Source of the DNA: Sisyra terminalis
Taxonomy: Eukaryota; Arthropoda; Insecta; Neuroptera; Sisyridae
DNA length: 64,000 nt
Reading direction: 5' to 3'
Assembly (NCBI GenBank): GCA_958496175.1
Contig: OY292279.1
Location: 8,928,001-8,992,000, forward strand
The notes beneath the pieces are model-generated. The model saw only the letters and a program-made list of their open reading frames with translations, ran no database searches and had not been told where the DNA came from. Position numbers and translations under genes: made by a program. This document shows positions 12,473 to 26,499 of the stretch, one piece after another (positions within the stretch are counted from its first letter, which is position 1; each line of letters opens with the position of its first letter).

Positions 12473-14330
12473 CAGTGGCGTAGTAACCCGTGGGTAACCA
12501 AGGGCCCTGGTGGTAAATTAAAAAATGTGGTCCCACTGCTATGTAACGTGATTAGGTTATATCAAATAACTAGTAGTTGCCCGTTGCATTGACAACTAAA
12601 TATTTTATCTCAATAAAATTTTTAATATGAGATAATGTAGAGTTGATCAACAATCGAAATTTTAAATTTAATAATCAAAGTGTTGTTAATATAAAAAAAA
12701 AATTATCTAAAATTATATTAAGAAATAAAATATAAGTGTTTTTTTATAGCATTTTAATAACAACATTTTAAATAAGGTCATTTCACTAAATTAGTATGAA
12801 AGTGTAATACTTATATAGTACTTATACCAAATAGGCGATTTTAAATTTTGGTTCGTTTTTCAACAATCAAACTATTTAAAATCTTTTTTATTTTATGAAC
12901 CAATGGTTGTGATCTGGAGTAATTATATATTCGGCTGAAAAGCATTAAGGTAGCAATTTTTTGCCATATATTTTATTGTCAAATCAAATATAAAATTTTC
13001 GATACTAACTTTTTTTCGGTATTTAGAACAATTTGAAAACCAATTATTTTCAATGAAAATAAATCAAATATTCGAATTTACTTCCACGCTTTCCATCTAT
13101 TTTCAACAAGTTTGTATGTACAACGTCCAAATGTCCGAGATCGAATAGCTTTTTAGTCATTTTAATTAACATTAAGAAGGTCATTATTTTTTTGTTTAAT
13201 ATTGTTTTTTCAAATATAAATGCACATTTGTGTCGATGAAATTTGAAAAGTGTTGTCCTTATATGATGCAGATATATAATAAGAAAGGGTTCTTGAAAAT
13301 TTCTCCCTAAAAAAGTGAAAGATGGTAGCAAAGTTTGTAAGGGATAACTTTTAATAAGCAATCGAAATTTCAAATTTTATAATCAATCAAAGTCCGTTAA
13401 AAGCGAAACGTTATTACTGCTTAATATAAAACAAAGTTGATTTATTACTAGAAACAAAAACTTAGGATCTGCTTAAAAATTTAAACTCTGATAAGTAGAT
13501 ATATCTGAAAAGGTTAAGTTATGTTTATAAGTGAGCATTATGTTTTTTGGCTTTCACATATTGTAAACCTGAAAACCATAAATACGTATTCACATTAGTG
13601 AGTGGGTACCCCTACCAACGTTTTGAATGCGTAAGTGGGGATAACAGAGCCCATGCGCATAGCCCATACTGCACGGACGCACAGCAAGATAGCCAATTTA
13701 TATATTAGAAAATATGAAATATACAAATACTTTAAAAATGCTAAGCTACTTAAGCTCTTTTTTGTGCACTACAGGGCAGGTAATAAAAATATTAATCAGT
13801 ACCAACATAAATTACAATTATTACTTGGTGAAGGTTTGGCTAATAAAACGAAATAGAGAAGATTCAAGTGTTTATTATTTAAAGGTCGGGCCTAACAACT
13901 GACTCAATAACAATTATATTTACATTTTTTTCTTAGCTTTAGATTTCGGAAAAGTATCAATGACTTTGTTTAAATCCAGGCTTGATGCGGTTTTTTTTTC
14001 AATTGCTATTAGCGATAAATGTCGGAGGCAAGTTTGGCCCATATTATTTCTGAAATAATTTTTTATTATCTTTAATTTGGTAAATGAACTTTCAGCTGTT
14101 GTAGAAGTGACAGGAATTGTAAAGAATAATAACATTGCTGTAAATACTTCCGTTAGGTCGCATTCTTGCACTCCATATTTGCAGATTATTTCCTTACATA
14201 ATTGGTGAACTTCCAACTGAATTTCCAAAAGTTCAGTTCGATCAAGATTTCTGGTAAGGATTTGAGGGCCCCTTGAGCTTGAGCGCCCCGGGGCACTGCC
14301 CCGCCTAGCCCCTAGGTAGCAACGCCACTG
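12473..14330 (-). mobile_element. Internally deleted hAT transposon
   Basis: A complete insertion: terminal CAGTGGCGTAG at 12473 and AACGCCACTG ending at 14330, flanked by the perfect 8-base target duplication GCTTTGAG (12465-12472 and 14331-14338). The 8-base duplication and CAGTGGCG ends are hAT hallmarks. At 1858 bases it is too short for an intact autonomous element. The remaining coding is the transposase C-terminus on the minus strand, close to the right end. The rest (12500-13900) is AT-rich with no recognisable coding. Confidence 0.8.
13923..14265 (-). pseudogene. hAT transposase C-terminal dimerisation domain relic
   Basis: The minus-strand frame ends at 13920. It contains LTEVFTAMLLFFTIPVTSTT, then AESSFTKLKIIKNYFRNNM and LRHLSLIAIE, the classic hAT family C-terminal dimerisation signature (PVT..AE.SFSKLK.IK...R..M...L..L....IE). 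The N-terminal BED finger and the catalytic core are missing, and the right terminal repeat begins within about 70 bases of the domain. This is therefore the retained last exon of a deletion derivative. It is not functional alone. Homology is to the ZMYM/ZBED-like hAT group, by motif only. Confidence 0.7.
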
Positions 14331-14338
14331 GCTTTGAG

Positions 14339-15316
14339 AGTGATAATTCAATTGAAAGCCGTGAGCTTTTATGGTGGGAATGCGGATTGAAGCGATTGAA
14401 AATTTTGATTAGATCGTAAAAAGGTTGGAATTTATTGATGGAGCTCAACAGGTCACGAAATGCATTGCATGTGGTTGCATTAAACAAAGATATTTCGCAC
14501 GGAAGTGCACAATTGCATAAGTTGTTTTACGTGACTGTGGCTGAAATATGCTGCATATGTCGTCGGTCGGCGTGTAAACGTGCTCCTTGCGTTTACAATT
14601 GGTCCGGGATAATGATTCCAAGATGGTCACGTTCCAGGACAACTGTCGTTCGAAAAGAGTATCCGATTATTATGTTCTTAAACCCTTAGCTGCCAACTCC
14701 CCATTACCATCCAGTACATCGAGGGAAACACTCATATCAATTACGACGTGAAATCGAAATCGTCAAGTCGTTCCCCGTTATTATTAAAATCGAAAGAGCA
14801 ATTTGTCGCAAATAAGAATTTGAATATTTATTTTTATTCTTACAATTGAGCCAATAATGGCATATGGGGGAACTTGCATTTTGATTGCACAAACCAGTGC
14901 AGACAGGAAGTGGAAAAGTTTGCAACCGCATACGAAAGAGTTCCGCTTTGCAAATTTATAAATTCCCATATGTCACGCTCGCCAAATCCACAGCTTGAAT
15001 TGCTTTTTTTTTCTTTTCTTAACTCATGTAAATATGTGCAATGTAGGTATGTACTGGCAAATCGGAAAAAATTCCGGAAATTTAAAAGTGCAGATTATGC
15101 ATTTGGTGAAGAAAAAAAAAACAACGGAAATAAAATGTTACATGTTAGTAATGTGCAAGTATGTCCTAGGAAAGTATAATTAAAAAAGTTAGTTTCACAA
15201 TGAAAAATGTCATTTTTTAAGGAATTTTGAAAACAATTTTCATGTTAATCCGATTTATAGTTAGTAAAACTAAATAAAGATATCCTTTGTTAGCTTATAA
15301 GTTTGCTTATTTCTTT
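14339..15316. other. Unique sequence, no gene seen
   Basis: The 14340-14760 part is visibly richer in G+C and not repetitive. Overlapping frames at 14435-14689, 14445-14642 and 14874-15179 carry no family motifs, and the two strands compete, as expected of chance frames. A regulatory role is possible but unsupported. Confidence 0.4.
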
Positions 15317-16250
15317 TAGGCCCAGTATTTTCACATCTAGATAGTGGCATTTTTTTTCCAGGTAAAATTTTAACCGGAAGATAGAGAAAACAAGCGTATT
15401 TTCACATAGAAATAGTCATATCTTCAGGATTAAATTAAACTATTTCCTAGATTGTTTATTCAGTACTCAGACTTCCAAAAAATCTTTTCATTTAATAGAT
15501 AGAGCATAAATCGCCTTCTTATTGTTTCTTATTATGGTAAGTACTGTCAAACTTAAGTGAAGCGAAAAAATTATATTACAAAATTGAAAGAATTTTCTGC
15601 CTATTTGGAAATTTACGAATTGATTAGGTAAATATATTGGTTTATAATATCTATGTCTTAATTAAATAAGTACCAATTTCATGTAATGATACATAAACAA
15701 TATTAATCAGTTACTTTGTTGATATATTACAGTTATAATTAAAAGTGGAAATAATTACTATGGATGATTTGGAATTGCTCAATGACCCTGAGGAAGAATT
15801 GATTCAACTTATAGTAATTATAAATCCTGAACAACAACATAATGTAAGGCCAGGAATTGATCATTTTATAAAAGGACAGACCAATAATTTTTCCAAAGAT
15901 TTCATTTTTCAAAACTTACGGTCGAATTTATATTATTACAAATTGAAGAAAAATGTGCAGTACTACACAATAAAGCGATAGACCAAATGGAAGAAAATTT
16001 TGACTCCGATAAGAATTCGGACATGGAAGACAATATTCTTCCAGAAAAACAAGAAATAAATGTTGAAATTCATAATGATTTTTCTGCAGACCTTTTATTG
16101 ATTATTTTTTTAATTTACTGCAACAATAAAACGTTTAACAAGAAATAATAAAATCACGACAGCTCCGGCCACCAAATCGGATAATAGGACCTAGATCCTG
16201 ATGGCCGATTTATATATATATTTATAAAAAAAAATGTTATGTTATACATT
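15317..16250 (+). mobile_element. Harbinger-type element, degenerate
   Basis: The left terminus GGCCCAGTATTTTCAC is preceded by TTA, a Harbinger-type target. It matches in inverse the terminus at 71-86. A protein-like relic follows (15745-16147). No matching right terminus was found. The end given here is where similarity fades, near a local AAATCGG / CCGATTT hairpin at about 16175-16210. Confidence 0.4.
15745..16147 (+). pseudogene. Possible Harbinger nuclease N-terminal relic
   Basis: A frame opening near 15760 (MDDLELLNDPEEELIQ) continues to a block resembling the HARBI1-type 'R..IDHF....F...FRLSK' start. A frameshift near 15935 leads into QIEEKCAVLHNKAIDQMEEN. After another 50 residues the frame stops, without the DDE nuclease core. 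The link rests on the neighbouring Harbinger-like terminus and on weak motif similarity, so it is tentative. The alternative is an unrelated chance frame. Confidence 0.3.
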
Positions 16251-16725
16251 ATCATTGCATTATCTATGAATTATTCTTACAAACGTGACTCCATCATAGG
16301 ATAAAAAACAAAACTATATTACTATTAAAACTATAACTGTATACTATAACTACTTTCTTACGTTCTTAAGTCCATCTGTTGAAAATATAGTAGCCACAAT
16401 CCTATAACAAATGTATGTGGTGACATCTAGCGACAATATACGTATTATAAGTAGGCTCGTCAAGAATGTAAAAGAATGCGACAAATTTAGTAAACAGTGA
16501 TAAAAACATCAAAGTTTAGTCAATAAATAATTACGATTCCCTACATAGTAATAAATGAATTAATCAATTCCTAATCACAACAGTTCTAAAGTTCAATGAT
16601 TGGTAAAAGCATTTTTGTTTATCTTAGAGTTTTATTAAAATACTGTGATTACTGTCCGGTAATTTTCCCATGATGAGTGATATTATTTATCACTTGCAAA
16701 TTTCCACTTACCGATAAAAAAAAAC
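16251..16725. other. Upstream region of the cathepsin gene
   Basis: AT-rich and without coding features. It ends in the TATA box at 16727. It includes 'TTATCTTAGAG' and 'GATGAGTGATATTATTTATC' patches with GATA-like cores (TTATC/GATAA at about 16620, 16687 and 16713). GATA sites are common upstream of insect midgut protease genes, but that reading is inference. Confidence 0.3.
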
Positions 16726-16726
16726 G

Positions 16727-16733
16727 TATAAAA
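16727..16733 (+). promoter_or_regulatory. TATA box of cathepsin-like gene
   Basis: TATAAAA lies 54 bases upstream of the chosen ATG (16781). Transcription starting about 30 bases downstream, near 16757-16760, would leave a leader of only 20-25 bases and would exclude the in-frame ATG at 16733. Confidence 0.55.
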
Positions 16734-16780
16734 TGAAAGAATTTCAGGATTTTTTTTGTGAGTATATTTCAAAAACCAAA

Positions 16781-16870
16781 ATGCTTCAATTTTCAATACT
16801 TTCGATAGTCTGCCTCGCCTTAGGCACTTTTTGTGCTTTGGTTCCCCAAAATTTGAACTCCGAAAATGAG
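16781..16870 (+). CDS. Cathepsin-like exon 1 (signal peptide)
   Basis: Encodes MLQFSILSIVCLALGTFCA plus 11 residues and ends in GAG before GTAAG, phase 0. The start at 16781 is preferred over the in-frame ATG at 16733 because it begins directly with a hydrophobic signal peptide and because 16733 overlaps the TATA box. Confidence 0.8.
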
Positions 16871-16894
16871 GTAAGATTCTTTTCTTTACTGTTG

Positions 16895-17026
16895 TACTTG
16901 GACAAATTCAAGGACAATTTTACCTCTTATCGCCCTATCAGTGTTCTACCAACAATGAGCCAAGTATTTGAAGATGGTTTTCTCAGAAGAATATCAAATG
17001 AACTTGAAAACGGTCAAATACATTGA
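16895..17026 (+). pseudogene. Non-LTR reverse transcriptase fragment in cathepsin intron 1
   Basis: Reads KDNFTSYRPISVLPTMSQVF then FLRRISNEL, which resembles the N..YRPIS.LPT.SK.FE....RL block of LINE reverse transcriptases. It is about 44 codons, ends in a stop and lies wholly within the 492-base intron 1, so it is a short inserted remnant and not a coding exon. Confidence 0.5.
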
Positions 17027-17362
17027 ACTGTAAATACTTTACAAACTATGCTCAAAAATAAAGAGAACTGTTCCGCTTTTTTTTCTGAATATTGCTCTAA
17101 CCTTTGGTAAGATATAAAGACATAAAGAACTACCGCAAAAAGTCAGCAAACTTTGGCTACATAGTCAAGATTTGGTTCCCATTTCATTTTTAGCTTTGAC
17201 TTCCCCAAAATCTTCCAATTTTCGAGACAAGGTGAAGACTTTTATGAACTCAAATTGATAGTTAAAATCCATAAAACCCCTTATTAATTATTTATGGCGT
17301 TCATGTTCTTAATTCACTACAATACTGCTAAAAATAAAAAAAAAAAACAATTTTTTGTCTAG

Positions 17363-17737
<375 letters not shown>

Positions 17738-17786
17738 TAATAAATTACTAAAAATTACCTTCATTTTTAAAATTTTATGATTTTAG

Positions 17787-17910
17787 GAAATATTGAAGGA
17801 CAAAACGCTATCAAAACCGGTAACCTTACTGAATTTTCTGAACAGCAACTTATATCTTGCGACACTAAAAGCCACGGTTGTAAATGGGGCTGGCCCGTTT
17901 GGGGAATGAA
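17787..17910 (+). CDS. Cathepsin-like exon 3
   Basis: Acceptor ATGATTTTAG, donor AA/GTAAGT, 124 bases. Encodes GNIEGQNAIKTGNLTEFSEQ then QLISCDTKSHGC, a conserved C1A block (E.QL..C......GC.GG), here with KWG after the Cys. Confidence 0.85.
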
Positions 17911-17974
17911 GTAAGTTATTAATCATTTTATTTGCTCACTTTTCAAGATATCTTATTCTAATTCCATTTTACAG

Positions 17975-18107
17975 TAGTACTATTAATATCGGAGGTCTTG
18001 AAAGCGAAGAAGATTATCCTTTTACGGGTAGCAACGATAGTTGTACATATGACCAAGGGAAAGCCCAACTTCAGATTTCAAGTATTGATTTGCTTGACCC
18101 TCTAGAT
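17975..18107 (+). CDS. Cathepsin-like exon 4, left half
   Basis: Acceptor TTTTACAG. Contains GGLESEEDYPFTG, typical of C1A proteases (GG...E..YPY.G). The exon is cut after codon 238 by the hAT at 18108. Its last 8 bases, CTCTAGAT, are the left target duplication. Confidence 0.85.
18100..18107. repeat. Left target site duplication of the hAT
   Basis: CTCTAGAT, repeated exactly at 20707-20714. It fits the nnnTAnnn target preference of Buster-type hAT elements. Confidence 0.92.
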
Positions 18108-20706
<2,599 letters not shown>

Positions 20707-20714
20707 CTCTAGAT
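20707..20714. repeat. Right target site duplication of the hAT
   Basis: CTCTAGAT, identical to 18100-18107. The cathepsin reading frame resumes immediately after it with GAA at 20715. Confidence 0.92.
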
Positions 20715-21066
<352 letters not shown>

Positions 21067-21071
21067 TTATA

Positions 21072-21077
21072 AATAAA
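21072..21077 (+). terminator. Poly(A) signal of cathepsin-like gene
   Basis: AATAAA only 5 bases after the stop codon, followed by T/GT-rich sequence. This is compatible with a very short 3' UTR. Confidence 0.55.
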
Positions 21078-21261
21078 ACTTCTACAACTTAAATTTGTCG
21101 ATTTATTATTAAATTCTTTGAATTCCTTGGCACTTTTTGTCAGTACCTTTTTAGACAATAAAATACAGTTATTACTTAATAAGGAAGATAAACATATATT
21201 GATTGATTTATTGGATTTTATATAAATAATCAATCAGTAGGTACTTAACATTGTGTATCAG

Positions 21262-22332
21262 TAGGGTGTCCGTTATTTCCCAAATTGATTTTTTTAGAGC
21301 GACCGCCCCCTGAATTTATAGTTTAAGATATAAAAAAAAATATCCAATACAATTAAGCTCTTAATTTCTTGATTAAACCGTGCCGTGATAATCATGTAAC
21401 TTTTACCATTTAAATACCATGGGATTATTTGACTTTTTACTTTTATTTTTTTTTTTCTGAGAAACAAATAAATGAAAAGATTTAAAATTGAATTATTCTG
21501 ACGTAAAATTTAACGCTCTACAAAAAAGATTTCTTATAAGTTTTGGATTAAATCATTCCATTAAAAGTTATTCAACATTAAACTTGTGCCTAATATAAAT
21601 CTTGCAATATTTTCAACTATTTGCTCATTTTTACTTTTTTTAACTATAAAATCATTGGAAGAGAAGATAAAAATTATTATCATAAGAGCGCAAGTGATTA
21701 TTTGTGTTAATTTTATGGCTTGAACAGAAAATTAAAGAAACAAAAAATAATTTTTTGACAATTAAAACCGATGACATAAGATCCAAATTCGCTATAGTCA
21801 TGAATTTCAATTTACCCAGAACAAATTTTCGTACTTTAATCAATATTTTGTACCTACGAAGTGAATTTCATACTAATTAATGAGACTATCGACAAAAGTT
21901 TAATTATTATTCGAATTTTTACCATTTCACCTGACGCTATCTATGAGAAATTTCTTAGAGAATGTAGTCAACATCATTTTTATTGAGCCTATAGTCGACT
22001 GATTTGTCGTTAAAAAGTTAAATGTTGAATAACTTTTAATGGAGTGATTAAATCGAAAATTCATAAGATACCTTTTTTGTAGAACGTTAAATTTTACGTC
22101 AGAATAATTTGATTTTAAATCTTTTCATTCATTTGTTTCTGAGAAAAAAATAAAAGTAAAAAGTCAAATAATCCCATGTTATTTAAATGGTAATAGTAAC
22201 ATGATTCCGGCACGGTTTAATCAAGAAATTAAGAGCTTAATTGTATTGGATAATTTTTTTTATATCTTAAATTAAAAATTCAGGGGGCGATCGCTGTAAA
22301 AAAATCAATTTTGGGAAATAACGGACACCCTA
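21262..22332. mobile_element. Foldback with 9-base target duplication (MULE-like)
   Basis: The terminus TAGGGTGTCCGTTATTTCCC and its inverse complement at 22313-22332 begin arms of about 320 bases, flanked by the exact 9-base repeat GTGTATCAG (21253-21261 and 22333-22341). The arms contain TTAAGCTCTTAATT and the shared CTCTACAAAAAAGATTTCTT core. The centre is AT-rich and non-coding. Long inverted repeats with a 9-base duplication suggest a Mutator-like non-autonomous element. It lies 200 bases downstream of the cathepsin gene. Confidence 0.75.
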
Positions 22333-22341
22333 GTGTATCAG

Positions 22342-23496
22342 ATAAGTACGATAACTTTTCGAAAACGCATTTCTTCATTATTATGGGCTTCTTTTAGATT
22401 AAGGCAGAGTTTTTTGGTATAATCCTTTTAATATTTATTAATTTTGGAAACCATTTGATGAAATTTGTTGTACTTAACATCAATAACAACTCAAATAATT
22501 CACTAACCGAATAAAAAAGGGAAATTAAATATGCTCCATTACGTACAAGTATGGAATTGAACATTTTTATACTTTGGATGAGTACTGATAAACAATTATG
22601 CAATCAAAAAATAATTTACAGTATTTTACAAGTACAAGTACTGTGAAGATTATGCACAATTGTTTTTTTATTGTTATCAAAATTCATAATATATTATACC
22701 ACAATCTTAAATAATTATAATCTAAATTGATAGTAGCTTATCTTTTTATTGTCTAAAAAAATTTAATTGGAATTAAAATTCCATTGTTTGCGAAGGTTTT
22801 AAGAACTGTAAGTTTTTTTTTATTCCTTCTTCTAACGGTAGTGACGATAGTTTATCCCACTACAGTTACGGTATAGGAACTAGACCATGGAATTTTTTTT
22901 ATTATAAATTACCAACTTTTTTCCAAAGAAATTTATATGTAACTAAAATTACTTAATATTCTATGGAAATTTTCGTTCAAATTTTTGAAGTAAACGGACG
23001 AACATTGTTGTTATCGCTCACAATTCAAAATATCCCAAAAAGAGATCTCATCGTCTGGTAGAACAATGCAGTTGTATAGGACAAGTGTCAAAGAAAGATG
23101 GAGACTACAAGTTCCAATAGGACCAAGAGTGATACAGATATTCAAAGAAGATACCAACAATCCGCCAAAAAAATTATACAGACCAAAACTTACAACAATC
23201 AGCTGAAACCTCCATAAAGAAATTTGGAGCCTTCCAGTAACCAAACAAATAAATTTAAGCCCAGAGGTGGTAAAAACTTTGCCAAAGATTCCTCTAATCT
23301 AATAACTCACTATTCCCTACCCCCCCTTTTCTCTGTCGAATAACAAAAAACTTATGCTAGCGGTCAATTTGGTCGACCTGATTGCGTTTTTAGTACTATG
23401 CAAATCGCTCCCAAAAATCGGTCAGTTTTCACCCGCTGAAAGCTTTTTTTAAATTAAATCTGATTATTTTTTCCGTAACATTGCTAAGGAACTGTG
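22342..23496. other. No gene seen
   Basis: AT-rich. A small G+C-richer block at about 23020-23240 has an open minus frame (23011-23244) with no recognised family. Its plus strand reads like degenerate protein with several stops and could be an old repeat relic. Confidence 0.35.
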
Positions 23497-23560
23497 TAAA
23501 CAATATATAGAATAAATTGCGGTCCAATTTATGTAGTATAATTTAATATAATAATATATA

Positions 23561-23630
23561 AATCATACCATAAACATAAATCATAAATCATACCATAAAC
23601 ATAAATCATAAATCATACCATAAACATAAA
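23561..23630. repeat. 25-base tandem repeat, 2.8 copies
   Basis: The unit AATCATACCATAAACATAAA plus TCATA is repeated without error. The other copies of the host repeat have a single unit here, so the expansion is local and recent. Confidence 0.75.
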
Positions 23631-23680
23631 TTTGAACAGAAGTACAAACAAAAATATTCGTGACGTATTGCCCAGATACG

Positions 23681-23709
23681 TATTTCGATTTCCAAACAAT
23701 CTTCTTCAG
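23681..23709 (-). other. Hammerhead-like motif, FB3 copy A
   Basis: On the minus strand: CTGAAGA, extra A, GATTGTTTGGAAATC (four-pair stem here, G/A mismatch at the loop end), then GAAATACG. Confidence 0.35.
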
Positions 23710-24298
23710 TGGTCATCAAGTAGTTTGGATCACTCCGTAACTGCTTTGTGATGATTCACCTTAAAAATTTTTATTTTGATTATACCGCTAAGGAATTTTA
23801 ATTCTAAGAATTTCCAAAAAAACAAAAATAAAAGCTAAAAAAATCAAAAGCTCAACTTTTCAATAGGTAAACTAGTTTGTTTTCCTATTTGAATTTTTAT
23901 AATTCATTCACTGTTGCAAAAGTCCGAAATAAAAACCTCCAGACACTCCATTAATGATCCACAGCGTTTATAAATATTCAATTTGAAATTAGGTAAACAC
24001 TATGCTCTTAAATAACATATTATTTATTTGTATAGTAAAAGTTTTTTGAGGTGTCAAAACTACGTTAAGAATTGAGATCAATTTTTTTGAATAGAAAAAG
24101 TTTCGACTTGTATTTTATTGCAACAGAGGTGCCAAATTCATGTTAAAAATATTTTTTTAACTTTACTAAAAGGAGTTTCAATAAGAGCGCAATATTTGGA
24201 TTGCACGCCATGTTTGATGGTCATAATGTCACATGATTATGACGTAATATATCAAAAATTAGCAAATGGGAGTAAGTAAACATGAAATAATAAACCAA

Positions 24299-25001
24299 GG
24301 ACAGCGAAGAGAATTCACCAATTGGATCCTAGAGCAACCTGCTGATTTTGCAAACAAAATAATTTTCAGTAATGAGGCCCATTTTCACCTCGATGACTTC
24401 GTGAATAGGCAAAACTGTCACATTTAGCGCGAAAATTCAAGAATGACTCATCAGAAATGAATGCATCTACAATGGGTCACTATATGGTGTGCATTATGGT
24501 CTGGAAGAATAATTGAACCGTTTTTCTTCGAAAACGAAGAAGGTAATGCAGTAACGTTGAATGGCAAACGTTGTTGTGAAATGATAACAGTTTCTTGTGC
24601 CTCATTTTAAAGTTATTGATCTTGACGACATGTGGTTTCAGCAGGACTGTGCCACATACCATATTACCTGTGAAAAATTGAAGATCTTGCACGAGTTTGC
24701 TCCTGGTCGTGTCATTATCCGATTTGGTGACCAGAATTGGCCTCTAGGCTCTTGCGATTTAACGCCTTTAGAGTTCTGGCTGTGGGGTTATCTAAAGTTA
24801 CAGGTTTATACCAATAAGCCTGCAAACATCAAAACATTAAAAGCCGAAATTAGACGCTGTATCAATGAAATATCATCACATGTATTCAATATCGTTATTG
24901 AAAATTTTGTCAAAAGGGTATTCAAATGCCAGCAAAGCCGAGGCGGGCATTTAAAAAAAATTGTTTCATACATTATTCCCAAATGTATATTTTCAAAATG
25001 A
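24299..25001 (+). pseudogene. Tc1/mariner-type transposase pseudogene
   Basis: The similarity runs REFTNWILEQPADFANKIIF then SNEAHFHL, with a stop near 24426 and a frameshift near 24590. It then has WFQQDCATYH, PGRVIIRFGDQNWPLGSCDL and TPLEFWLWGYLK. This is the DDE_3-type catalytic core of Tc1/mariner-related transposases that is very common in insects. The first catalytic Asp is Asn (AAT at 24371-24373, SNEAHF for SDEAHF). The second (24645-24647) and third (codon 54 of the 24597 frame) are kept, 37 residues apart. With an internal stop, a frameshift and a lost Asp it is inactive. The N-terminal helix-turn-helix region is absent or unrecognisable. Confidence 0.75.
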
Positions 25002-26440
25002 ATAAATATTTCAATACTTTGCTACAGAATTCCATGTTTTATTGAACTCTTATTGACACATTATTTACCATATAAATTTTTCTTATATCTTATGGGTGAC
25101 CTGGTATCTAAATATTAAGTAATCTATTAATTTAAGTTAATAATAATTTTAATAAGAGTTATTAATAATAGGGATCCTTGGGGATAAGACTGAATCACTT
25201 TCATAAATATTTTTGAAAATGAGCACTCAGGTCCTTGGGTAATGACGTAAAGGTTAAATAGCTTGAAATGGGTAAATAATTTAGTCTTCTAAAAACAAAG
25301 AACATATTATATGAATTATATTCGAGATATATGTTTGATGTTTTCAAGTTCTAGAGAATACGAATATTTATTCAAATATCACTAGAAGCGAAAATTCAAC
25401 TATGTTTTATGATTAATAAATTCACAATATTTACATTGTGTCTGTAATTTTAATTAACAACCACAAAATATTTTTCATTTAAATACCTGAAATTCAGTTG
25501 GTGAAATTTAAATAGCGAATATAAAACACGACCGAACATGGGAAAACATTGAAAATGAAGGCTTTAAGTACAACAAATATAAAACATCTAAAATATGCAA
25601 ATTAAGTAGCGAGACCGGTTCAGTTTAGCTATTCGATTTTCTTCGGAATTTTTACAATAATTCACATGTTACATTTTCCCACATAATAATAATAATAATA
25701 TGATATTTATGGCGTTATTAAAGGCAGCGTATTCATTTTTCTTCGCGTATGCTAACTTTTCATGTTTCTTTAAATTATATTCAAAGCGCTAACAGGGAAA
25801 TGATAGATTTTCTAAAGTTTCTCGTCTATGGAAATGCAGTTTTTCTTCGACGTTGAGGTGCGAGGATTTCAAATGCAAGCAAAATCGACATTTTTATGGG
25901 TCGTGAGGAAAATTTATATCGGTAACATTTGCAAAAATTTAATGCAGAAATCAATGGGTGTGGGGAAAAAAACTTTAAACATTTATGAAAACTATTTTCG
26001 TTGAGTTTGAAATATGTGGCTAATATTACCATTGCTTTGGCACTAAATAATTGTCCTTAGTTATTAAGCTAAACTAAAAGTTTTAGAATAACATTTGAAA
26101 AAGTTTCCTATGGTACGTTTTTTTCATTAGTAAGGGTAAGAAGCTGAGATTTTCAGCAATCTTTCATTTTCTTTTATCCATAACAGGAAGTTTACGTTTC
26201 TATTGAAAAAAATTCCGAATGAAAAAACACGAAAGATATTTCAAAAGGCCTGGTTTATCCATAAATAGAAATCAGTTTGATACATTGCGAAAAACTGTTG
26301 AAAAATTCTTTGATTTTTCTCAAATTTCCTCCAACAACTTTATGAAATTCAAGTCTAACGACCACCACCACATCGTTATTATTAGAACTTTCCTTCCTTG
26401 AAGCTTATCTATATTAGTTCAAGACACTTGGCAAGATTTA
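25002..26440. other. No gene seen
   Basis: AT-rich unique-looking sequence with a short AAT run near 25688. The frames at 25826-26032 and 26219-26401 lack motifs. Confidence 0.45.
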
Positions 26441-26462
26441 TACAAAGCTTTCGTCGGATAGA

Positions 26463-26496
26463 TATATATATAAAGGCCGAGAGGCTCGAATCATCG
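26463..26496 (+). promoter_or_regulatory. Possible TATA-type core promoter
   Basis: TATATATAAAGG is followed about 28-30 bases later by CGAATCATCGT, a weak initiator. A G+C-richer stretch (26480-26640) follows. No exon could be linked to it, so this is a composition-based suggestion. Confidence 0.25.
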
Positions 26497-26499
26497 TCC

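Larger units (their letters stand above)
23497..23765 (-). repeat. Hammerhead-like repeat FB3, copy A
   Basis: One arm of the family that is complete at 43340-43966. It runs from ACAATATATAGAATAAATTG to the GATGATTC end and contains the hammerhead-like block (23681-23709, minus strand) and the GTAACTGC...GTGATC landmark. It differs from the other copies by an inserted tandem repeat at 23561-23630. Confidence 0.6.

Noticed and set aside
13050..13373. 107-codon minus-strand frame inside the 12473-14330 hAT
   Set aside because: No transposase motif, AT-rich codons, and it lies downstream of the transposase stop. Treated as chance.
16733..16780. Upstream in-frame ATG as the start of the cathepsin-like protein
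   Set aside because: It overlaps the TATA box and would place 16 polar residues before the signal peptide.
16871..17026. Reading through the exon 1 donor as coding sequence
   Set aside because: A clear GTAAG donor ends exon 1; the continuation is a LINE reverse transcriptase fragment inside intron 1.
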